A DNA stretch of 64,000 nt from contig NW_004624795.1 in the NCBI RefSeq assembly GCF_000247695.1, positions 11,838,362 through 11,902,361 of the forward strand. Reading direction: 5' to 3'. The stretch comes from Heterocephalus glaber. Its lineage: Eukaryota; Chordata; Mammalia; Rodentia; Bathyergidae. A model generated the notes under the pieces. That model searched no databases, had not been told where the DNA came from, and was given only the letters and a program-made list of their open reading frames with translations. How positions within the stretch are numbered: position 1 is the stretch's first letter; each line of letters begins with the position of its first letter. Below, piece by piece: positions 57,469-64,000 of the stretch. A program made the translations under genes and the position numbers.

Positions 57469-59087
57469 TTGGGACTGCAGGGCGGCCGCTCCTGACCCTC
57501 TGTGGTGGGGTGTGGTGAAGTTAGAGGAGCTTGGGGGTGGCACACAGGCTGCAGTCTTCTCTAGAGTCGGGGCTGCACCTGATCACAGGCGCCACCGCAT
57601 GGGCATTCACCCTCTGAGATCACTGCAGCTGTCGGGCAGACTGAGGTCAAGGACTCCGTAGTGCTTTAAAGAGGACACATGTTTTAATGGAGAAAAAAAT
57701 AGCTGGTTTCTATTAATTGTACAGACAGTGAGCAAACCTGAGTACTTATGGCTTCTTTTCGGGACTAGTTTATTTTGTCAGTCCTAGTCCTAGATCTACT
57801 TACTGCTGGTACAGTTGTACTCCAAGATCTGTATTTGATACTCGACTCACAAGGAGCGCGGGTGGCCGCAGCTGTCAGGCGGTGGGCAGTGGCCAGCGCC
57901 ACCTCCTCTGCGCATCCCCGCTGCCTGGCGACACACCCCAGGGAGCCGGACGGTGTCTCCCAGCTCCCTGGGCGCAGGCTGCTCCCTCGGCTGACCACAG
58001 ATAGCTGACAATCTGCGCCATGGCGTTGTGTGCGCTTCCTGGTGCGTGGGGCCAAGGCCGTGTACATTCCTGACTTCAGTTACGACTGCATTTATCATCT
58101 GCCATAGCCACAGCTACTAACTAGACATTAGCAGCACCCAAGACAGACAGGGCTGTGGGTGTCTCACAGCTGCTGCTCCTCGTGGTCAGTGAGCGTTTCT
58201 GTCCTCGCCCCCAGGGTCTGCAGCCAGCCTGGCCCCCTAGGGGGCTTGGGATGTCACCTGCTCGGGTGACACGGGGTGGCCAGCCCAACTGTGAGGCGTT
58301 AGGGGCTTCTCCCACAGAGGGACAACGCCAGGCCCACTGTTGCGTCTGGGGTGTGGGTGCAGGGTTGCCTGGCTCTGGTCCTGCTGGTCAGGCTGCCGGC
58401 CCTCACGGAGTGAAAGGAAGCCCCTCTCCAGCCTCCCAGTCACTCCCACTGTACTGGGCTTCCAAGCTTTGGCATTCAGGCCCCTATATTTTCTGTAGGA
58501 AAAAAACCGTTGAGAACACTTTTTTTATATAGGTAACTTTAAGACCGTCATTACGCTGTGCGTAAAGAATGTACAGAGAAATTTGTGGGTATTTTTTGAA
58601 GAACAATTAATTTGTTAATGATATGTAGCTATTTAATTTTTCCCTTTCCTATCGTAATCATTCATTTTTTTGTTGTTTGGAAAAAAAGTTGATCTTTTTT
58701 GGGTCGTGGATGTGTCCGTAAACGTGCAGGAACACAGGTACTCTGAGACCGCCATCCGCATTCAGAGCCACACGTTTGTTACTGCTACAGGCTACTGAGC
58801 GCGGGCTGGAGCTGCTGCCGCCGCGGACCCTCCCTCGGCCTCGCGGGGACGGAGGTGCTGGTGGCCGGGTCCCCGCGCCGACCTATCTGGGATAGGCTGT
58901 CTCCCAGAGCCGGGCCATCCGCGGCGCGTTCTGACTCCTCTGCTATGTGTAAATCTGTAAGATACCATTCTCTGTGGCCTGTTTTTCCTGGAAGAAGAAG
59001 AAAAAACGGTTTGGCAGGCCATCTTTTTTTGTACTTAAAAGTAGCCTTAAGAACAATAATAAAGTGCCCTTAAACCAAAAAAAAAAA
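57469..59087 (+). pseudogene. Processed retrocopy of an unidentified mRNA
   Basis: A 1.6 kb insert interrupts L1 ORF2. AAGAAACTGGCAAAC (57454-57468) and AAGATACTGGCAAAC (59088-59102) form a 15-bp target duplication with one mismatch. AATAAA at 59058-59063 is followed by a 13-base A-run at 59077-59089. These are marks of L1-mediated retrotransposition. The sequence looks like 3' UTR with CpG-rich patches; a short frame ends at TGA 57493-57495. The parent gene was not recognised, and later frames (58155-58532) have no family resemblance. Confidence 0.88.
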
Positions 59088-59102
59088 AAGATACTGGCAA
59101 AC

Positions 59103-59266
59103 AGAATTCAGCAAATCATTAAGTAGATTATACACCATGACCAAGTGAGATTCATCCCAGGAGTGCAGGGATGGTTCAAAATATGCAAATCAATAAATGT
59201 AATATACCACATTAACAGAGCAAAGCACAAAAACTATATGATCCTCTCAATAGATGCAGAAAAAGT
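59103..59266 (+). pseudogene. L1 ORF2 continuation ending at an internal deletion
   Basis: Resumes after the retrocopy with the RT segment up to ILSIDAEK, then jumps to 3' UTR at about 59,267. The YADD catalytic motif and the whole C-terminal domain are missing. Confidence 0.85.
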
Positions 59267-59341
59267 AACCCAATAGCCATAAAGAAGGTTATAAGCTTGA
59301 GACATTTCTAGCTAAATGGATCCACCTTGAGACCATACTTT

Positions 59342-59439
59342 CAGGGGCCGGGGATTTAGCTCAGTGGTTCTGCCACCTGCCTCACAAGTGCAAGGTCCCA
59401 AGTTCAATCCCTGGTACCAAAAAAAAAGAAAAAGAAAAG
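59342..59439 (+). mobile_element. ID SINE in L1 3' UTR
   Basis: GAGACCATACTTT is exact on both sides (about 59329-59341 and 59440-59452). Confidence 0.95.
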
Positions 59440-59849
59440 AGACCATACTTTTAAGTGAAATAAATCAGATGCACATTTAAATATCACATTGTTTCTCTGG
59501 TGTGAGAAACTGAAAGTATAAATAAGGACAAAAATGTACAATAGATATTGAGAAATGGGAAGAAAATGTTCAAATGAGAAGGGCAACAAGGGAGGAGGGA
59601 AGGGGAGAGGAAAGAAGGGACAAGAAAAAAAGGAGAAATAGAAAGAGAAAAATGGAAACAAATCTTTAGTAAATAAGGAGTGGATGAGGGGTTGAAGGGT
59701 GGGTAGGGGATTGGAAAAAAAAGAAGCAAGATATATTATGTACAGGTAGAAAGTCCCTATGATGAATGTTATCATTATGTATATATAAAATGTACAAATA
59801 AAATTTAAAAGAGAGAGAGAGAACAAAATATTTTTAAAAGAGAAGACAT

Positions 59850-60010
59850 CAGCAAGTCTTGGTGGCATACACCTCTAATCCTAGCACTTAAACAAAGGTT
59901 TAATCAGGAGGACTTGAGTTCAAGGCCTCCCTGGGTAATTTATTAAGAACCCATCTCAGAGAGAGAGAGAGACAGAGAGACAGACAGAGAGAGACAGAGA
60001 CAGGGACAGA
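59850..60010 (+). mobile_element. Diverged B1-type SINE with (GA)n tail
   Basis: TCTTGGTGGCATACACCTCT to AGAACCCATCTCAGAGAGAG; the GA/CAGA repeat runs to 60,008. Confidence 0.8.
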
Positions 60011-60285
60011 GAATGAATTTACCCAGATGGGTTGAAAACTTACATGTCCACATTAAAAACTGCTCGGGGGGTGGGGGTTCTGTGCCTGGGTGTTCACAGC
60101 ATCTTTTGCACAAGCGCTAAAACTTGGAGGCAACCAAGATGTCCTTCCAGAGCTGACTGGATAAACTGTAGCACTGACCATAGAATATTATTCAGCACTA
60201 AGGGGAAATGAGCTATCAGCACACCAAGAGACGTGGCCAAGGCTCCAGTGCTCGTCCTTAAATGTGTATGAGAAGTGAAAGAGGG
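60010..60285 (+). mobile_element. Old L1 3' fragment
   Basis: TTGGAGGCAACCAAGATGTC and TAGAATATTATTCAGCACTA are L1 3' phrases. Confidence 0.7.
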
Positions 60286-60415
60286 CCTGAGGATGCAGCT
60301 CACAGATAGAGCAGTTGTGCAGCACGTGCAGACCCTGGGTCAGTGCCCAGGACTGTGGACACACCCGGGCACACACGCACGCACCCACAGGCTCAGTGGT
60401 AGAGCACTGGCAGAG
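60286..60415 (+). mobile_element. Old ID-type SINE fragments with a short CA/GCA run
   Basis: GGCCTGAGGATGCAGCTCAC and, after a CACACGCACGC run, CAGGCTCAGTGGTAGAGCAC. Confidence 0.6.
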
Positions 60416-60419
60416 ACGG

Positions 60420-61310
60420 TGAAAGGAGCCAGTCTGGGCCAGATGCCTGGTGAGCCTGGTACAGATTCACACCTACATTTGGTGGAGGTTGACAACCAAG
60501 AGCTGGTGAGGGCCCTGCTCTCTGACCCCCCAACCCCACACGCTATTCCCTGAATCAGCTTGAAAACAGTCATTTCTCCCTGAGAAGAATCCAGGTTAAC
60601 CGGTCATCTGAGCGCTTGAAGGAGGTCCTAAAGAGCTGAGATGGGGTTTGCCAGTCGTTGGAACCTCAGCCCATCTCTGATGTGCCTCACGGATGGGCAA
60701 TCCGCCCAGGACCTGGCCCGCTGGCTTCCCCAGGTGAGAGCTGATCTGGGAAGTCGAATCCAGACTCTGTCCCAAAGACATTGGCTTACACCTTCCGGGG
60801 AACAGTCACATAACAATGGCTTTATTGCTATTTCCAGAGAGAGCCAGGATTGGGCTTGCTCTTCAGTCTTTTGAAACAAAACCATATTGTTTAGGGATAT
60901 TCTCAGGAATGTAAACCTGAAGAAAAGCAAGGAAGCAAAGACGCCAAACCTTAGGCTAGGCAGTCCCTCTCTTGGGGGTGGAGGTAGTAATCAGACGGGC
61001 TCAGGAGCGCCCCCTAACGTTCACTGTGTCCCCCCAACCCAGGCAGTGGGTACACAGGTATTTGTTTTGTTACTCTTTGAACTGTGTGCATATATTTTAT
61101 AAACTCTCCATAGATGATACATTTCAAAATGTAAACAAAAGAACGGTTTGAGTAAATAAATAAAAGAACGACCTCGGCAACGGGTAAGAAAGCAGATTTC
61201 TAGCTCCACTGCAATTCGGCTTCCGCGGACCTGCCCAGGACCTGGGAGTTCACATTTTTAAATGACACTGATGCAGTTGGTTCAAAAACCACACCCAACA
61301 CAACCTGCCT
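60420..61310. other. Mostly unassigned stretch
   Basis: No gene recognised; a MER-like end near 61,225-61,310 (TGGGAGTTCACATTTTTAAA). Confidence 0.4.
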
Positions 61311-61319
61311 GGGTTAGGA

Positions 61320-61450
61320 GCGTTTCCGGCTTTGGCTCGAGACAAACCTGGAGCTAAAGCCCCAGTTCACTGGACTCCAGGCTGTGTGAAATCAACCAAG
61401 CTTTCTTCAGTGTAAAATGAGGACCATAGATTCAGCTCAGCTTCCAGTGC
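61320..61450 (+). repeat. MIR fragment
   Basis: TTTCTTCAGTGTAAAATGAG with TGTGTGAAATCAACCAAGC upstream. Confidence 0.65.
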
Positions 61451-61565
61451 AGTGGTGGAGAAGCTATGGCATGTGCACCACAGCGGGCTGTTATCATTGA
61501 AAGCTCTAAAAGGTTCCCCAACCCTGACCTAGAACCTACTAATCAGCCAACACAGTTGGCTATGA

Positions 61566-61720
61566 TGATAATAAAATAATAATAATAATAGTAATAATAA
61601 TAATAATAGAGTGGAGATACAGCTTACCGGTAGAGTTGTATCCCCTTAGAATGCATGAAGTCCTAGGCTGGATCCCCAATACCCCCCAAAATTATTATTA
61701 TCATTATTATTATTATTGCT
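61566..61720 (+). mobile_element. Old ID-type SINE between AAT and TTA microsatellites
   Basis: AAT repeat to 61,610, GTGGAGATACAGCTTACCGG to GCTGGATCCCCAATACC, then a TTA repeat. Confidence 0.8.
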
Positions 61721-61789
61721 TTTGGTGGAATGAGAGTGTATTTTCTCAGATGTGGTAAGTTCTTTTCTTTTCGCCTCTCTTTTCTTTTC

Positions 61790-61862
61790 TTTTTGGCAAC
61801 ACCGGGGATTGAACCAGGGCCTTAAGCATTTGCTCTGTCACTGAGCTACAACTCAGCTTAGA
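61790..61862 (-). mobile_element. Old ID-type SINE
   Basis: GCAACACCGGGGATTGAACC to CACTGAGCTACAACTCAGCT. Confidence 0.8.
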
Positions 61863-61959
61863 TATGGTAATTTCTCTAATTTTGTAAATTTTCCAGATAA
61901 TTTTCACTTAGGAACAAGAGACTACTGTTAAAAACTTTTTCATAAGCCTTAAACTTTTC

Positions 61960-62160
61960 ATATTTTTAGCTAAATATGAGAATCTAAGAGAATCCTAAAA
62001 GGAGGAGTCGTTTACAATTACAAAATACTAGAGGCAACTTAAACTACCAACCACAGAAGTTAGGTTACATAAACTGGGAATTATATTTATAGAATGTAAT
62101 ATTATGCAGCCAGTAAATAGGACTTTTAGAAACATGTAAATTTTATTATATAATAATAAA
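61960..62160 (+). mobile_element. Old L1 3' fragment
   Basis: GAATGTAATATTATGCAGCC and AAACTGGGAATTATATTTAT, as in old L1 3' ends. Confidence 0.6.
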
Positions 62161-62387
62161 TGTTAAAATAGCCAGACAGAAAAATATCTACTATTTGATC
62201 AAAAGTATGTATGCTAAAAAATAAGCCACTATTTCCACACAAAATAGTGGAAGAAAATGGGCCACAATGTTCAAACGCAGTTTCTTGGATGAGAGATGAA
62301 TGGTTTTTGTTTTGTTTTGTTTTACTTTTCTGAGTATTTTCCAAATATTTTACAATGGGAATGGGGTGAAGCAATGTCACCTGTTAG

Positions 62388-62535
62388 CCAGACATGGTGG
62401 CGCACACCTATAATCCCAGCACTTGGGAGGCTGAAGTAAGAGGATCACTGCCATTTCAAGGTCAGCCTGGGCTACAGAGTGAGATCAAAGACAGCCTGAA
62501 CTACATAGCGAGACCCTGTCTCAAAAACATTTTTT
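62388..62535 (+). mobile_element. B1-type SINE
   Basis: AGCCAGACATGGTGGCGCAC to GCGAGACCCTGTCTCAAAAA, extended rodent form. Confidence 0.95.
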
Positions 62536-62540
62536 TAAAA

Positions 62541-64000
62541 GGCGCCTTCTAAAAGTGTATCCTTGGGTGAGGACCACTCGACACGTCCACCAGCCACCCG
62601 CGTAGCAGCGCGGGCTGAGAGGTCCCTGGCCGGGTGGAGCCCCACTCCTTCCGGCTCACCACACCTACCTGCGACCAGTGAAATGGTGAGGACCCCTCGA
62701 CGCGCCCAGGGCACCTGCAACCCCGCCCCCCCCAACCTCCGGCCTCCTGGCTGTGCCGCTACCTGGTTCCAGACTACAGAGACACAAGGGGTCATAAAGG
62801 CCATTGTCCTGAGCTGCCAACGTGAACAACGTATAGAGGGCCTCTCTCAGGCTCCCTGATGAAAACTGAAGCCCACTGGAAAAGTGAAGAGAATCTCTGC
62901 AATAAGGGCACACCAGACCACCGTGCTTGGTAAATTGGAGGGATCATCACCTCCCATCAGAACCTGGACTATCTTCAGGGGAAGGGCAGCTGGAAACTGC
63001 AGTAGAGCCTTACAGAGTTCAACCCTGCAGGAGAACAGGGAGCTCAACTTGGGACTTGCAGCCAGAAATCTGCCTGAATCTCACGGGTCTGTGACTGTCT
63101 TACTGAGACTCACTGACTTATATCTGCACACTGCTGCCCACATTGTCTATTGTGACAGCAGAGACATACCCTGAAGGAAGCCCTTCATTTTTAATTTTAT
63201 TTGTTATTTTCAAAATTATTACTATTTTTTTTTGTTCTATGTTTAATTTTTTTTCTTTTTCTACGCTCTTCAACTTTTTATTTTTCTCTTTTTTCTTTCT
63301 TTTCTCTTATTTCTCTCTCTCTCACTCACTCCCTTGCTATCCCACATTGTGCTTCATCTCCCTTTTTGTTTCTGTTCTGGCCCTAATTCAGATTTCTTCT
63401 TTATTTTTCTTTTCTTCTCTTTTTCCTTCTCTCACATGTGTCCTCTGGCCTCACTGCTAACCTTCCCCTATCCTTCTACCTACCTATTCCTCCCTCTCCA
63501 ACTCCCTCTAACTCCCCATCCCAAAGGGTAAAGTTGCTATATTGAAGAATTTATTCACTATAAACATATGTTTGGTTGGTCCTTGATTTTGATTTAATTC
63601 ACACAGTTAAAGGTGATAGATTAATAACTACCACAAATTGTCATTTTCTAAGAGGTACTTGATGCTATGGTGTTGCTAATTGTATCACTTGGGCTAAGGT
63701 GTTGTGATTGATCTAATCAGTTGACTTTCCTGGTATAATGAAAATGAAATAGCCCCAGAGCCATTAGAGACTCAAAATCTAAACACCTGCTATATCTGGA
63801 AGACACCTCTGAGAAGCAATCATTCCATAAGTATTCAAAATACATCAACAAAGATACAATAAGCAACTTCAAAGTATCAACCCAGGAATTAAACCAAGTA
63901 CAGTACCCAAAACAAAAATGAGAAGACATTTAAGCAAGGCACAAACTCAGAATTCCACCCCACAAAAGGCAAATTCAAGGGGAAATGAGGTGGAAAAGTC
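62541..64000 (+). mobile_element. 5' end of a second L1, cut by window edge
   Basis: CpG-rich start with two monomer-like units (GTGAGGACC-CTCGAC at 62567 and 62686), a middle segment, a long pyrimidine-rich tract (63,180-63,520) and an A-rich run-in to ORF1. The order fits an L1 5' UTR; the ORFs lie beyond the window. Confidence 0.65.

Larger units (their letters stand above)
53640..59840 (+). mobile_element. L1 retrotransposon, internally deleted and interrupted
   Basis: A 5' UTR-like segment (53,640-54,200), decayed ORF1, ORF2 endonuclease and partial reverse transcriptase, and a 3' UTR (59,270-59,820) occur in L1 order. Five ID SINEs, one B1 and a processed retrocopy are inserted. It cannot encode functional proteins. 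Confidence 0.92.

Noticed and set aside
57475..57495. PstI and NotI recognition sequences at the left end of the retrocopy, suggestive of vector
   Set aside because: The insert has a target duplication, poly(A) signal and A-tail; natural retrotransposition explains it fully.
62541..62860. CpG-rich sequence that might be the DGKE promoter expected to the right
   Set aside because: Followed by pyrimidine tract and A-rich run typical of L1 5' UTR; no DGKE coding sequence found.

Overview
This window is mammalian nuclear DNA with low gene density and many interspersed repeats. The young repeats are tRNA-derived ID-type SINEs (Pol III A box near TAGCTCAGTGG, B box near GTTCGATCCCC), 7SL-derived B1-type monomers and fused B1-ID SINEs, with L1, MaLR-type LTRs and old MIR, L2, MER5 and Tigger/MER2 remnants. 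ID, B1 and B1-ID together indicate a rodent. The tRNA SINE I know from ground squirrels and mouse B2/B4 were not seen, so a beaver-like (Castorimorpha) or similar non-muroid genome is my best guess; the species is not proven.

The one real protein-coding gene I could assemble is on the minus strand between 46,317 and 29,929. Three coding exons (58, 101 and 117 nt) with good splice sites and matching phases encode 91 residues: signal peptide, an RSRR basic site, an acidic/His-rich middle and a His/Cys-rich tail ending in HPV. Length, motifs and exon order fit the ortholog of human C17orf67, a small predicted secreted protein of unknown function. A TATA box lies about 95 nt upstream of the ATG. 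In human this gene sits between NOG and DGKE on 17q22. If synteny holds, positions 1 to about 28,000 are the noncoding interval toward NOG, and the right edge points toward DGKE, of which no exon was seen.

Layout: 1-4,700, repeats and a solo-LTR-like element; 4,700-8,430, mostly unique; 8,430-10,450, L2/MIR/MaLR remnants; 11,340-12,660, repeat-poor; 12,700-17,650, MIR and L2 plus an old local duplication (15.2 and 16.8 kb); 17,650-19,050, CpG-rich unique DNA with an exon-like splice pair; 19,050-27,540, repeats and unique spacers; 27,900-29,928, probable 3' UTR; 29,929-46,317, C17orf67; 46,400-53,600, upstream intergenic DNA; 53,640-59,840, an internally deleted L1 carrying a 1.6 kb processed retrocopy with target-site duplication and poly(A); 60,000-62,530, repeat remnants; 62,540-64,000, the 5' end of a second L1 cut by the window edge.

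No rRNA, functional tRNA, CRISPR array or bacterial-style operon is present. Repeat family names come from recognition by eye; boundaries of old repeats are approximate.
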